NCBI GenBank assembly: GCA_003445795.1
Contig: DMCN01000061.1
Span: forward strand, 1-28,706
Direction of reading: 5' to 3'
Source: Gallionellaceae bacterium
GTDB lineage: Bacteria > Pseudomonadota > Gammaproteobacteria > Burkholderiales > Gallionellaceae
DNA length: 28,706 nt
This document shows, in pieces, positions 1 to 8,543 of the stretch. A model generated the notes under the pieces. The model searched no databases. It had not been told where the DNA came from and worked only from the letters and a program-made list of their open reading frames with translations. Every line of letters begins with the position of its first letter. Within the stretch, counting starts at the first letter, position 1. The translations under genes were made by a program, and so were the position numbers.

Positions 1-360
1 TGCAACTACGCCAACGGCGACATGGTCGGCCACAGCGGAGTGATGGAAGCGGCGGTGAAAGCCGTGGAAGCTCTGGACATCTGCGTCGGCCGCGTGGTCG
101 ATGCGATGCTGGCATGCGGCGGCGAAGTCATCATCACCGCCGACCACGGCAATGCCGAACAGATGCTGGACCGCAGCACCAACCAGGCGCACACCGCACA
201 CACACTCAACCTGGTGCCCTTCCTCTACATCGGCCGCCGCGCCGAGATCGCCCCGGCCGGCAGCGGCGCACTGCGCGATGTCGCCCCCACCCTGCTGGCC
301 ATGATGGGCCTGCCGCAACCGCCGGAAATGACCGGCAAGTCGCTCATCCGCATCCTGTGA
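1..360 (+). CDS. gpmI: 2,3-bisphosphoglycerate-independent phosphoglycerate mutase (C-terminal part)
   Basis: The reading frame is open from the first base, so only the last 119 residues of the enzyme are here. It interconverts 3- and 2-phosphoglycerate in glycolysis and gluconeogenesis in the cytoplasm, using manganese. The visible part carries the family landmarks [12 protein letters not shown], the metal-binding motif ADHGNAEQM with its Asp-His pair, and the later His in [11 protein letters not shown]. The end IGKSL-like stretch (TGKSLIRIL) is the usual C-terminus. The stop TGA overlaps the GTG start of the next gene, so the two are probably translated together. The pairing of gpmI with an EnvC-like gene and ctpA is common in beta- and gammaproteobacteria. 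Confidence 0.95.
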   Translation, partial: CNYANGDMVGHSGVMEAAVKAVEALDICVGRVVDAMLACGGEVIITADHGNAEQMLDRSTNQAHTAHTLNLVPFLYIGRRAEIAPAGSGALRDVAPTLLAMMGLPQPPEMTGKSLIRIL

Positions 361-1481
361 CCGTAGCGCTGCGCTCCGTCCTGCTGTCGCTCCTGCTGCT
401 GGCAGGCACAGCGCACGCCGGCAAACAGGATGATCTGGAGAAGCTGCGCAAACGCATCGCCGCGCTGCAACAGGAAGTCGAAAAGACCAGCGAGTCGAGA
501 TTGGAAGTCGCGGACGAGTTGCGCGAATCCGAACGCGCGATCAGCGACAGCAACCGCACACTGCACGAACTCGCCCAGCGCCAGCAACAGGCCAACCGCG
601 AACTGGCACAGTTGCAGCAACGCGCGAGCGTGCTGGACAAGGAGATGCAGGGCCAGCAGACCATGCTCGGCCGCCTGCTCTACCAGCAATACCTGGACGG
701 CGGCGAGCAGGAGTATCTCAAACTACTGCTCAACAACGACGACCCCAACCAGGTCGCGCGCGAACTGCGCTACTACGAATACATCGCCCGCGACCGTGCC
801 GCCACGCTGAAGTCGCTGCGCAGCAGCCTGGCCAAATTGCAGGCCATCACCGACCAGGCGCGCCACAAGAGCGACGAGATCGCCGCCATGCGCGCGGAAG
901 AACAGTCGCAGCGCCGGGATCTGGAACGCGACAAGCGCACCCGCCAGCAGATGCTGCAAAAGATCGCGCAGCAACTGAAACAGCAGCGGCGCGAGATGGG
1001 CCGTCTGCAGAAGAACGAGAACCGTTTGTCGCAACTGGTCGAAAAACTCGCGCATGTCCTGCCTGCGGCACCCGGCAGCATCGCTTTCCGCTCGCTCAAG
1101 GGCAAGCTGGCGCTGCCGGTCAAGGGCACTTTGCGCAACCAGTACGGAACACGCAGACCGGAAGGGACTCTACTGTGGACCGGATGGTTCCTGCGCGCTC
1201 CGGCCAGCCAGCCGGTTAAGGCGGTCGCCGCCGGAAGAGTGGTGTATGCCGACTGGCTGCGCGGCTTCGGCAACCTGATCATCCTCGACCACGGCAAGGG
1301 CTACATGAGCCTGTACGGCAACAACGAGACACTCTACAAGCAGGTGGGCGACACACTGCGCGGCGAAGACACCATCGCCGCCGTGGGTAGCAGCGGCGGC
1401 AACGAGGATTCCGGTTTATACTTCGAGCTACGTTTCGAGGGAAAACCGTTTGATCCAAAACCCTGGGTCCGGAAGCGTTAA
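357..1481 (+). CDS. envC: EnvC-like murein hydrolase activator (coiled coil + degenerate LytM/M23)
   Basis: Predicted periplasmic protein of 374 residues. I place the start at the GTG at 357, which overlaps the gpmI stop (GTGA); it gives a clean signal peptide ([13 protein letters not shown]) with cleavage before GKQDD. A longer frame upstream lies inside gpmI. Residues of about 25-240 are charged, Gln/Glu/Arg-rich coiled coil, followed by a C-terminal LytM/M23 domain. The zinc ligands of active M23 peptidases are missing: where HxH is expected the sequence reads GLYFELR, and the first His/Asp pair region ([15 protein letters not shown]) has neither. This is the pattern of EnvC/NlpD-type activators, which switch on amidases at the division septum and do not cut murein themselves. 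The symbol rests on family architecture. Confidence 0.85.
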   Translation: MTVALRSVLLSLLLLAGTAHAGKQDDLEKLRKRIAALQQEVEKTSESRLEVADELRESERAISDSNRTLHELAQRQQQANRELAQLQQRASVLDKEMQGQQTMLGRLLYQQYLDGGEQEYLKLLLNNDDPNQVARELRYYEYIARDRAATLKSLRSSLAKLQAITDQARHKSDEIAAMRAEEQSQRRDLERDKRTRQQMLQKIAQQLKQQRREMGRLQKNENRLSQLVEKLAHVLPAAPGSIAFRSLKGKLALPVKGTLRNQYGTRRPEGTLLWTGWFLRAPASQPVKAVAAGRVVYADWLRGFGNLIILDHGKGYMSLYGNNETLYKQVGDTLRGEDTIAAVGSSGGNEDSGLYFELRFEGKPFDPKPWVRKR

Positions 1482-1497
1482 CACTGAAAGGTCACAC

Positions 1498-2895
1498 ATG
1501 CGTAGTCGTATCGAAAAGATCGGATTGATTGGCGTTGGTTTGCTGGCGGGCATAATGATCAGCCTGCACTTCTCCGCCGTGGCCGACAAGGACACCGAAC
1601 TGCCGTTGCCGGTGGAAGAGTTGCGCGCCTTCTCCGAGGTGTTCGGACGCATCAAGAGCGACTATGTGGAACCGGTGAGCGACAAGAAGCTCATCACCGA
1701 AGCGATCAACGGCATGTTGAGTGGTCTCGATCCTCACTCCGCTTATCTGGATGCCGACGGCTTCAAGGAACTACAGGCCGGCACCCAGGGCGAGTTCGGC
1801 GGCCTCGGCATCGAAGTCGGCATGGAAGACGGTCTGGTCAAGGTGATCTCGCCGATCGAGGATACACCCGCCTTCAACGCCGGCATCAAGAGCGGCGACC
1901 TCATCATCAAGCTCGACGACACGCTGGTTAAAGGACTCAACCTCAACGACGCAGTGAAGCGCATGCGCGGCAAGCCCGGTACATCTATCCTGCTGACCAT
2001 CGTGCGCAAGACCGAACCCAAGCCGCTGCAGATCCGCGTCACGCGCGCCGTCATCAAGGTGCAGAGCGTGAAATCGAAACTGGCCGAACCGGGCTATGCC
2101 TTCGTGCGCATCACCCAGTTCCAGGAACACACCGGCGAGAACCTCGCCACTGCCCTGGCCAATCTGCACAAGCAGAGCAACGGCGCCCTGAAAGGTCTGG
2201 TGCTCGACCTGCGCAACGATCCGGGCGGCCTGCTCACCGGCGCCGTCGCGGTCTCCGCCGCCTTCCTGCCCAAGGACGCGCTGGTGGTCTACACCCAGGG
2301 CCGCACAGAAGATGCCAAGATGCGCCTCAGCGCCGCGCCCGAAGATTATCTGCGCGGCAACGGCAAGACCGATTACCTGAAAGGTCTGCCGGAAGCGTTC
2401 AAGACTGTGCCGATGGTGGTGCTAGTGAACGGTGGCTCGGCCTCGGCTTCCGAGATCGTTGCAGGCGCGCTGCAGGACCACAAACGCGCGGTCATCCTGG
2501 GCACGCAAACCTTCGGCAAGGGCTCGGTGCAGACCATCCTGCCGCTGGGCAACAACACCGCGATCAAGCTCACCACCGCGCGCTACTACACACCTAGCGG
2601 TCGCTCCATCCAGGCCAAGGGCATCGTCCCCGACATCGAGGTGGAAGACCCGGCGACCGCCGGCATGGAGAACGCCTTCCGCCTGCGCGAAGCCGATCTG
2701 GACAAACACCTGAGCAACGGTCAGGCCGAGGACAAGAGCGAAGCCGCCAAACCGGCAACGACCAAAGCCCAGCCGAAGTCAAAAGAGGACGAAAGCGGCA
2801 AGGCCGAAATCTCCGAGTTCGGCGCCAAGAACGATTACCAGCTGAACCAGGCTTTGAACCTGCTCAAAGGCATGAGCATCCTGCGAGGAAAATAA
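1498..2895 (+). CDS. ctpA: Carboxy-terminal processing protease, S41 family
   Basis: Predicted 465-residue periplasmic or membrane-anchored serine protease. The ATG at 1498 has a GAAAGG ribosome-binding site and is followed by a single hydrophobic N-terminal segment (about residues 9-27) acting as signal or anchor. A PDZ domain lies at about 85-170, with the S41 catalytic core after it. The catalytic Ser (about 316, in GGSASASEI) and Lys (about 341, in TFGKGSVQ) are spaced 25 residues apart, as in E. coli Prc. The motif VLDLRNDPGGLL is typical. The C-terminal tail (about 405-440) is rich in Lys, Glu and Ala and low in complexity. It probably processes envelope proteins or trims murein hydrolases, which fits its place behind the EnvC-like gene. 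Confidence 0.93.
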   Translation: MRSRIEKIGLIGVGLLAGIMISLHFSAVADKDTELPLPVEELRAFSEVFGRIKSDYVEPVSDKKLITEAINGMLSGLDPHSAYLDADGFKELQAGTQGEFGGLGIEVGMEDGLVKVISPIEDTPAFNAGIKSGDLIIKLDDTLVKGLNLNDAVKRMRGKPGTSILLTIVRKTEPKPLQIRVTRAVIKVQSVKSKLAEPGYAFVRITQFQEHTGENLATALANLHKQSNGALKGLVLDLRNDPGGLLTGAVAVSAAFLPKDALVVYTQGRTEDAKMRLSAAPEDYLRGNGKTDYLKGLPEAFKTVPMVVLVNGGSASASEIVAGALQDHKRAVILGTQTFGKGSVQTILPLGNNTAIKLTTARYYTPSGRSIQAKGIVPDIEVEDPATAGMENAFRLREADLDKHLSNGQAEDKSEAAKPATTKAQPKSKEDESGKAEISEFGAKNDYQLNQALNLLKGMSILRGK

Positions 2896-2896
2896 C

Positions 2897-3301
2897 GTGG
2901 TCAATCCGTTCGAACTGCAGAAGGAGCGCGTGCTGGTCTTCAGCCCGGAACCGGCCAACCAGTTCTTTGCCGCGTACATGCTGCTGGTCGGATTGGAAAA
3001 TTTCCATGTCGAGATGGGACCGCAACCGAACAGCCTGCTGGTCCGCTACAGCATCCAGCATTATTCGATGGAGGCGCTGGAGAAAGCCCTCGCCCGCGAG
3101 GGATTCCACCTCGAGTACAGCCTGATGGACAAGATCAGGAAACATCTGATCCATTACTGCGAGGACGTGCAGTACCACAATCTAAAAACGCCGGAACCGC
3201 GCACCAAGAACAACTCGCAGGAGATCTTCGTCAAAGCCTACGAGTTGCATCCGCACGGCAACCACGACGACACACCAAAAGAACTGCGCGAGTTCAAGTA
3301 A
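2897..3301 (+). CDS. Conserved-looking protein of unknown function, 134 aa
   Basis: The frame starts with GTG one base after the ctpA stop, so it is probably coupled to ctpA. It encodes a soluble protein (VNPFELQKERVLVF...) with no signal peptide, no membrane segment and no motif I recognise. It is moderately acidic, with many His residues (for example HYSMEAL, KHLIHYCEDVQYH, ELHPHGNHDD), and ends in a charged tail. Position between ctpA and a MoeB-like gene suggests it is expressed with them but does not reveal a role. The codon composition matches the neighbours and the frame is tightly packed, so I consider it a real gene. Confidence 0.75.
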   Translation: MVNPFELQKERVLVFSPEPANQFFAAYMLLVGLENFHVEMGPQPNSLLVRYSIQHYSMEALEKALAREGFHLEYSLMDKIRKHLIHYCEDVQYHNLKTPEPRTKNNSQEIFVKAYELHPHGNHDDTPKELREFK

Positions 3302-3321
3302 CCCACGGGCTCCTTACACGC

Positions 3322-4071
3322 ATGGATGACCAGCAGTTACTGCGTTACAGCCGCCACATCCTGCTGCCGGAGATCGGCATCGAAGGCCAGCAGCGACTGT
3401 CGGCAGCCCACGCACTTATCATAGGCGCAGGCGGCTTGGGCTCTCCCGCCGCATTGTTCCTCGCCGCCAGCGGAGTCGGTCACCTTACCCTGTGCGACAA
3501 CGATGTCGTCGACCTCACCAATCTGCAACGACAGATCATCCATCGCACTTCGGCAGTAGGCAAAGCCAAAGTCGTCTCGGCCGGCGAAACGCTGGCCGAC
3601 ATCAATCCCGAAATCGAAATCACCGCATTGAAAGAGCGCGTCGACGAGGCACGTCTGGCACAACTGGTCGCCGCTGCGGATGTGGTGCTGGATTGCAGCG
3701 ACAACTTCGCCACCCGCTACACGCTCAACCGCGTCTGCCATGCCGCCGGAAAACCGCTGGTCTCCGGAGCGGCCACACGCTTCGAGGGCCAGGTCAGCGT
3801 GTTCGATTTCCGCCGCGACGACAGTCCCTGCTACAACTGCCTCTACCCCGAGCAGGGCGAGAGCGAAGAGACGCGCTGCGCCGTGATGGGCGTGTTCGCG
3901 CCGCTGGTCGGCATCATCGGCAGCATGCAAGCCGCCGAAGCACTGAAGGTGTTGAGCGGGATGGAAAGCATGTGCGGCAGGATGCTATTGTTGAATGCAG
4001 CCAGGATGGAAGTGCGTACCGTGCGACTGACCAAAGACAAACTCTGCCCGGTCTGCGGTTTTAAGCCGTAA
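3322..4071 (+). CDS. moeB: HesA/MoeB/ThiF family adenylyltransferase
   Basis: Predicted 249-residue cytoplasmic E1-like enzyme that adenylates the C-terminal Gly-Gly of a sulfur-carrier protein (MoaD or ThiS) with ATP. It has the nucleotide-binding loop GAGGLGSP at about 35-42, DNDVVDLTNLQRQ with its conserved Asp and Arg, and two CxxC pairs (CYNC near 170 and CPVC near 244) that bind structural zinc. The segment GVFAPLVGIIGSMQAAEALK is typical of MoeB. The length matches MoeB/ThiF. MoeB and ThiF cannot be told apart safely from the sequence alone, so the symbol is provisional. Its stop overlaps, tail to tail, the end of the convergent diguanylate cyclase gene by 11 bases. Confidence 0.88.
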   Translation: MDDQQLLRYSRHILLPEIGIEGQQRLSAAHALIIGAGGLGSPAALFLAASGVGHLTLCDNDVVDLTNLQRQIIHRTSAVGKAKVVSAGETLADINPEIEITALKERVDEARLAQLVAAADVVLDCSDNFATRYTLNRVCHAAGKPLVSGAATRFEGQVSVFDFRRDDSPCYNCLYPEQGESEETRCAVMGVFAPLVGIIGSMQAAEALKVLSGMESMCGRMLLLNAARMEVRTVRLTKDKLCPVCGFKP

Positions 4072-5128
4072 CGCCCTGCGCCTGCGGCGATTCGTCTTCC
4101 GCAACAGGGATGTCGTCGAAATCCACCACCGTGTTGCGTCCGGCTTCCTTGGCGCGGTATAGCGCGTTATCCGCATTCAGCAGCGGCGCGCTCGGGGTGA
4201 TCTCGCTGGTATCGTAGACGCACCAGAAGCCGGCCGAAGCCGTCAGCGTCCCGTGCGGCGAGCCCTTGTTCTCGATATCCAGCGCATAGATGCCCAGCCG
4301 CAGTTTCTCGGTGAACTGCCACGCCTCATCGCGGTTCAGGCCGGAAGTCACGATGCAGAACTCCTCGCCGCCGTAGCGGAACACATAGTCGCCCGCCCGC
4401 TGCGCGGCGTGCCTCAATGCGCCCGCCACCTGCTCCAGCACGCTGTCGCCGTACAGATGACCGTAGTCATCGTTGATCTTCTTGAAATAATCGATATCCA
4501 GCATGATGACCGTCAGCGGCAACCCGCTGCGCTTGCAGCGATTGATCTCGCCGACCAGCACGTCTTTCAGATAGCCGCGGTTGTAGACCTTGGTGAGCGG
4601 ATCGATGATGGAAAGATGCGCCAGCCGCTCGATGTTCTGCTCGTTGTGGCGCACCAGCAGCAGGGTGACGAAACTCAGCGTCAGGTAGGCGATGACATGC
4701 ACGAAGGTGGTGACCGCGGTGGAAACTTCCGGGCGCATCATCATGGCGACGGCGATACTGGCAGCGCCGACCGCCGTCCACACGATGCGCTCGCGCGCGG
4801 CGACGATGGGCGCGAAAGAGATGGGGAAGATCATCATCCAGATCTCCTGACGCAGTTGCTCATTGCTGATGAAGGTCCCGTAAAGCATCAGGCACAGCAT
4901 CGCCAGCACGAACCAGTTGGCGTAACGCAGTGAATCTTCGCTGTCGTGGCGTGTGCGCCAGCGCAGCCCCAGCAGAAAAAAGGCGAACAGCAACGCCGCC
5001 AGCCCGCGATCGGGCGTCGCATCCAGCAGGTAATACATCAGGGACAATGGCAGGGTGAGCAACAAAGCGATGCGCAGATACATGCGCAGCACGGCAGCCC
5101 TGAAGCGTTCAACGGAATACCGGGTCAT
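4061..5128 (-). CDS. Membrane-bound diguanylate cyclase (GGDEF)
   Basis: Predicted 355-residue inner-membrane enzyme making cyclic di-GMP from two GTP. I use the ATG at 5128, which follows a GGGGG-type ribosome-binding site; a TTG two codons upstream is less likely. The N-terminal half (about 20-165) has five or six hydrophobic segments forming a membrane sensor of no family I recognise. The GGDEF domain follows at about 170-335, with the active-site motif GGEEF at about 253-257 and the product-inhibition I-site RAGD five residues before it. Both suggest an active, feedback-inhibited cyclase. The signal sensed is unknown. Confidence 0.92.
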   Translation of the reverse strand: MTRYSVERFRAAVLRMYLRIALLLTLPLSLMYYLLDATPDRGLAALLFAFFLLGLRWRTRHDSEDSLRYANWFVLAMLCLMLYGTFISNEQLRQEIWMMIFPISFAPIVAARERIVWTAVGAASIAVAMMMRPEVSTAVTTFVHVIAYLTLSFVTLLLVRHNEQNIERLAHLSIIDPLTKVYNRGYLKDVLVGEINRCKRSGLPLTVIMLDIDYFKKINDDYGHLYGDSVLEQVAGALRHAAQRAGDYVFRYGGEEFCIVTSGLNRDEAWQFTEKLRLGIYALDIENKGSPHGTLTASAGFWCVYDTSEITPSAPLLNADNALYRAKEAGRNTVVDFDDIPVAEDESPQAQGVTA

Positions 5129-5214
5129 GCACAAACCCCCATGAAGCGATCACAATCCGGCAGACTACTCCTAAGCAGTTCCGTGCGGAAGATTATTTTG
5201 GCGCAGCCTTCCCC

Positions 5215-5886
5215 TCAACTTCCGAATGGTTTCTTGTCGAGCAAACGTTGCCAGAGCACAGCCCATGTCTCCCAGTCATGTCCGCCCGGCATCACCTCGA
5301 CACGCTGCTCCGGCAGATGTTCCGACAGCACGATGCTGGCACCGCGATAACGGTCGCCGCTACCGTAACCGAGATGAATGGGCGGCAACGCCGCCGCATC
5401 GCGAAGGCTGTTCTGTATCTGCGCGAGCAGCGCACGCTCGTGGTCGCGCGGCACGATCTCGCCCGCCTGCCAGCAGTGTAATCCGCCCGCTGCCTCGACT
5501 TCGGCGATGATGCCGCGCGTGCCGAGGAACGGCGCCAGCAAAAAGACGCCCTCGATCTCCGGCCTGCGTTGCGTGGCGCAGATCATCGCGCCGGAACCGC
5601 CGAGCGAGATGCCCAGCAGCCATATGCGGCGATAGCCCCGCGTGCGCACCTCATCAAGCGTGCGGTGCAGCACGCGCTCGATGTCGGTGCGTTCCAGATA
5701 CAGGTCGACATGCGTATTCAGCGCCAGCACATCCACCGGTAGTCCGCGTTCGCGCAGCGCCAGGATGAAACCGTTCTCCACCAGTTGCTGCGGTGTATTC
5801 TTCGCGCCCGGCAGCATCAGCAGCAGGATGCGCTCACCTGCCGCTACGGGGGCGACATCGTGGATGAAATCGACCGGGAGCTTCAT
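5215..5886 (-). CDS. Alpha/beta hydrolase
   Basis: Predicted 223-residue soluble hydrolase. The nucleophile elbow GISLGG (Ser about 94) and a late catalytic-type His in PGGHDWETW mark the alpha/beta hydrolase fold; the substrate cannot be told. No signal peptide is visible. Its ATG overlaps the TGA of the upstream serine hydrolase gene (ATGA), so the two form one operon and may act on related substrates. The protein is short for the fold and seems to lack a cap domain. Confidence 0.85.
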   Translation of the reverse strand: MKLPVDFIHDVAPVAAGERILLLMLPGAKNTPQQLVENGFILALRERGLPVDVLALNTHVDLYLERTDIERVLHRTLDEVRTRGYRRIWLLGISLGGSGAMICATQRRPEIEGVFLLAPFLGTRGIIAEVEAAGGLHCWQAGEIVPRDHERALLAQIQNSLRDAAALPPIHLGYGSGDRYRGASIVLSEHLPEQRVEVMPGGHDWETWAVLWQRLLDKKPFGS

Positions 5887-7655
5887 CAGCGCGCAGTCCG
5901 CTTCTTCAGATCGAAGCCGGAGAAATAGATATGCGCCACCCCGTCCACCTTGGCCGCGCGCAGCGTCTCGCCCTTGCCGCTGCCCACCCCCGCCATGATG
6001 AGCTCGCCCTGTGCCGGCGCCGGCAGGAAAGCGGTGCGGAACAGGAAGCCAGGCATGATGGATGAGTCGAACTCGCCGACCAACAGGTCGCCCTCGCGCA
6101 CCACGCGGACATTCCCCGGCAGCGGGCCGTCGTGCGGATTGACGATGTCATAGTCGCCGACATAGTCATTGAGATAGTCCGGCAGCGGCTGCGGATGCAG
6201 TTTCTCGCCGACCAGCATGGCCTGACCGTCCTTGCTGTAGGCCATCACCTCGCGTCCGTCTATGTTCCGCAGCGACAGCGTCATCTCCTTCATCTGCTGG
6301 TTCGCCACCGGGATGAAACCCAGCAGCTTTAGGCGTACGCCGAACTCGCCGTCTGCATGCTTCACCAGTTCGAAATCAAAGCCCATCAGTTCCGCGATCA
6401 GTTCGCCGTTGCGGTTCTCCACCTTGACCAGCCCGATCAGCGTCTCGAAGTAACCGGCGTAATCGCGCAGGTCGCTCTCGCTCAACGGCACGATCTTCGT
6501 TTCGACGAACCGCTTATCCGGTTGCACGATGCCGCGCTTGGCTTCCAGCGCGAGCTTGAGCGTCTCCTCTGTCACCTTCGCCACCGCCGCCTGCGCATTG
6601 GCGGAGTTGGACAGCACCACCACGCCGAGTTTGTGCTCGGGCAGCACCGCCAGCATGGTGTGGTAGTTGAGCGTGGTGCCGCCGTGGCTGGCCACCACAC
6701 CCGCACCCGGCACATCCACTCCGCTCAGCATCCAGCCCAAACCCATCTTGAAATCGAAATCCAGCGGCACGTTGGCGTTCTGCACCCGATACATCTCGCG
6801 CAACGATTCAGGCTTGAGGATCTGGCGTCCCTCGAACTTGCCGTCGGCGAACAGCATGCGCATGAAACGCGTCATGTCGCCGGCGCTCGAGAGCAGACTG
6901 CTCGACGGCAGGTCGCGCAGCGGGATGGCCTCCACCTCTTTGTCATCCTTGTAAGCCTTGCCGGGGATGCGCGCGGCGAATTCGGAACGTGTCATGCCCA
7001 GCGGTTGCAGCACATAACGGTTCATGTGGCCGGCATAGCAATCGCCGCTGATCTCGCCGATGGCCGCTCCCAGCAGCGACACACCGAGGTTGGAATAGGC
7101 GAACACGGTGTTCGGCGGCGCGGCCATATATTCCTCGCGCACCGCCGTCACCTGCTCCTCGAACGGTGCCGGCTGACGATCGCTCATGCCGCGCACCCAA
7201 TAGCCGGGCAGACCGGAATGGTGCGTCATGATGTTGCGCGGCGTGATGCCACCGGCATCGCCGAAGCGGCTCTTGATGGAGAACTGCGGCAGATAAAGCT
7301 GCAGGGGCCGGTCGATATCGAGTTTGCCCTGTTCGGCGAGCTGCATCGCCGCCGTCGCGGTGAACACCTTGGCGATGGAACCCAGGTGATACACGGTATC
7401 CGGCGTCGCCTTGATACCCGCCGCCTTGTCCTCGAAACCGAAGCCCTGCGCCCACACCACCTGCTGGTCGTCCACCAGCGCGATGCTCAGGCCGGTGACA
7501 TCGGCATCGTCCATCTCCTCTTCGATCAGCCAGCTGATGTATTGCTTGGTGTAGGTGTAATCGCCGCGCACCGGCGCGGCCGGTTTTTGCGGCGGCGTAC
7601 TGCAGGCCGCCAATGCGGCCATGGAAAAGATGAGGACGAACTTGCGCAGCAACAC
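5886..7655 (-). CDS. Lipoprotein serine hydrolase of the beta-lactamase (class C / S12) family
   Basis: Predicted 589-residue envelope lipoprotein. An AGGAGG ribosome-binding site lies just before a GTG at 7655 and a TTG at 7652; both give a short signal peptide ending in the lipobox LAAC (Cys about 18). The longer upstream frame lacks these signs. The beta-lactamase domain (about 35-390) has the SxxK motif SIAK (about 93-96), YSN (about 187-189) and a HGG triad in ASHGGTTLN. About 200 further residues follow that look like the beta-rich C-terminal domains often attached to such hydrolases. Likely roles are peptide or ester hydrolysis at the cell surface rather than antibiotic resistance. It is the first gene of a two-gene unit with the alpha/beta hydrolase. 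Confidence 0.88.
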   Translation of the reverse strand: MLLRKFVLIFSMAALAACSTPPQKPAAPVRGDYTYTKQYISWLIEEEMDDADVTGLSIALVDDQQVVWAQGFGFEDKAAGIKATPDTVYHLGSIAKVFTATAAMQLAEQGKLDIDRPLQLYLPQFSIKSRFGDAGGITPRNIMTHHSGLPGYWVRGMSDRQPAPFEEQVTAVREEYMAAPPNTVFAYSNLGVSLLGAAIGEISGDCYAGHMNRYVLQPLGMTRSEFAARIPGKAYKDDKEVEAIPLRDLPSSSLLSSAGDMTRFMRMLFADGKFEGRQILKPESLREMYRVQNANVPLDFDFKMGLGWMLSGVDVPGAGVVASHGGTTLNYHTMLAVLPEHKLGVVVLSNSANAQAAVAKVTEETLKLALEAKRGIVQPDKRFVETKIVPLSESDLRDYAGYFETLIGLVKVENRNGELIAELMGFDFELVKHADGEFGVRLKLLGFIPVANQQMKEMTLSLRNIDGREVMAYSKDGQAMLVGEKLHPQPLPDYLNDYVGDYDIVNPHDGPLPGNVRVVREGDLLVGEFDSSIMPGFLFRTAFLPAPAQGELIMAGVGSGKGETLRAAKVDGVAHIYFSGFDLKKRTAR

Positions 7656-7695
7656 GATACCTCCTTTGTTACAGATCATTCCGGAATGACGCCAT

Positions 7696-7726
7696 TGTAT
7701 AATGCCGAGCAAATCACATATGTAAA
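7696..7726 (-). promoter_or_regulatory. Possible sigma70-type promoter for the serine hydrolase operon
   Basis: On the minus strand TTTACA (7726-7721) and TATACA (7701-7696) are separated by 19 bases and would start transcription about 35 bases before the GTG. The spacing is longer than ideal. The plus strand also shows a perfect TATAAT at 7698-7703, but without a clear -35 at the right distance. The region is a short divergent intergenic space, so overlapping promoters are plausible. Confidence 0.3.
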
Positions 7727-7733
7727 CGCGACG

Positions 7734-8543
7734 ATGCTTTTCCCCTGCCGCAACTGGAAACCGACTCCCGCCATCAAACTCTCGTTACTGGTCCTCGCCG
7801 GCTGCATCGCCGCGACCATCTGGCAGCCGGCCTGGTGGCCGTGGACGGCGGGCATCGTGTTCGCAAACCACGCCATTCTCACCATCGCCGGACTCATCCC
7901 GCGCAGCAGCCTGCTGGGTCCCAACATCACCCGCCTGCCCGCAGACGCGGCGCGGTGCGGCGCGGTGGCGATCACCATCGACGACGGCCCCGATCCGGAT
8001 GCGACCCCGCTGGTACTCGACATCCTCGACCGTTACGAAGCCAAGGCGACCTTCTTCTGCATCGGCAAGCTTGCGGCGCAACATCCCGAACTGTGCCGCG
8101 AGATCGTGCGGCGCGGCCACGAGATCGAAAACCACAGCCAGTCGCACAACTGGTATTTCTCCCTGCTCGACCCGTGGTCCATCCACCGCGAGGTACGCGA
8201 GGCGCAGACTCTGCTGACCAAACTGGGCGGACGTCCGCCGCGTTTCTTCCGCGCCACCGCAGGGCTGCGCAACCCCGAACTCGAACCCGTGCTCGCCCAT
8301 TGCGGACTGCAGTTATGCAGCTGGAGCAAGCGCGGTTTCGACACCCAGGTGAGCGACGCCGATGCGGTGTTCCGCAGCCTGGTGCACGACCTCCGGGGCG
8401 GCGACATCCTGCTGCTGCACGACGGCAGCGCCGCGCGCACAGCCGCCGGCCAACCTGTCATCCTCGACGTGCTGCCGCGCCTGCTGGAGGCGCTGGCACA
8501 GCAGAGACTCCATTCCATCACCTTGAACGACGCCATCCCATGA
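7734..8543 (+). CDS. Polysaccharide deacetylase family protein (NodB domain)
   Basis: Predicted 269-residue protein with one or two N-terminal hydrophobic segments (about 15-55) and a NodB domain. Key residues are TIDDGPD (about 81-87, catalytic and metal Asp pair) and the metal-binding HSQSH (His 134 and 138). RPPRFFRATAGLRNP and LLLHDG match the later motifs. The start is chosen at the ATG at 7734; an in-frame ATG at 7686 is possible and neither has a strong ribosome-binding site. Such proteins remove acetyl groups from glycans or related amides. Its stop overlaps the next start (ATGA). Genes of this type with a methyltransferase also occur in aryl polyene and flexirubin clusters, so it may serve the cluster further right. 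Confidence 0.87.
   Translation: MLFPCRNWKPTPAIKLSLLVLAGCIAATIWQPAWWPWTAGIVFANHAILTIAGLIPRSSLLGPNITRLPADAARCGAVAITIDDGPDPDATPLVLDILDRYEAKATFFCIGKLAAQHPELCREIVRRGHEIENHSQSHNWYFSLLDPWSIHREVREAQTLLTKLGGRPPRFFRATAGLRNPELEPVLAHCGLQLCSWSKRGFDTQVSDADAVFRSLVHDLRGGDILLLHDGSAARTAAGQPVILDVLPRLLEALAQQRLHSITLNDAIP

Noticed and set aside
114..356. Upstream extension of the EnvC-like frame
   Set aside because: It overlaps gpmI; the GTG at 357 gives a clear signal peptide.
5886..7655. Antibiotic-resistance beta-lactamase
   Set aside because: The SxxK and YxN motifs are those of the wider class C/S12 serine hydrolase family; the lipoprotein anchor and the extra C-terminal domain argue against a classical resistance enzyme.
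6357..7733. Upstream extension of the deacetylase frame
   Set aside because: The frame is open but lies opposite the serine hydrolase gene; the deacetylase homology begins only after 7734.
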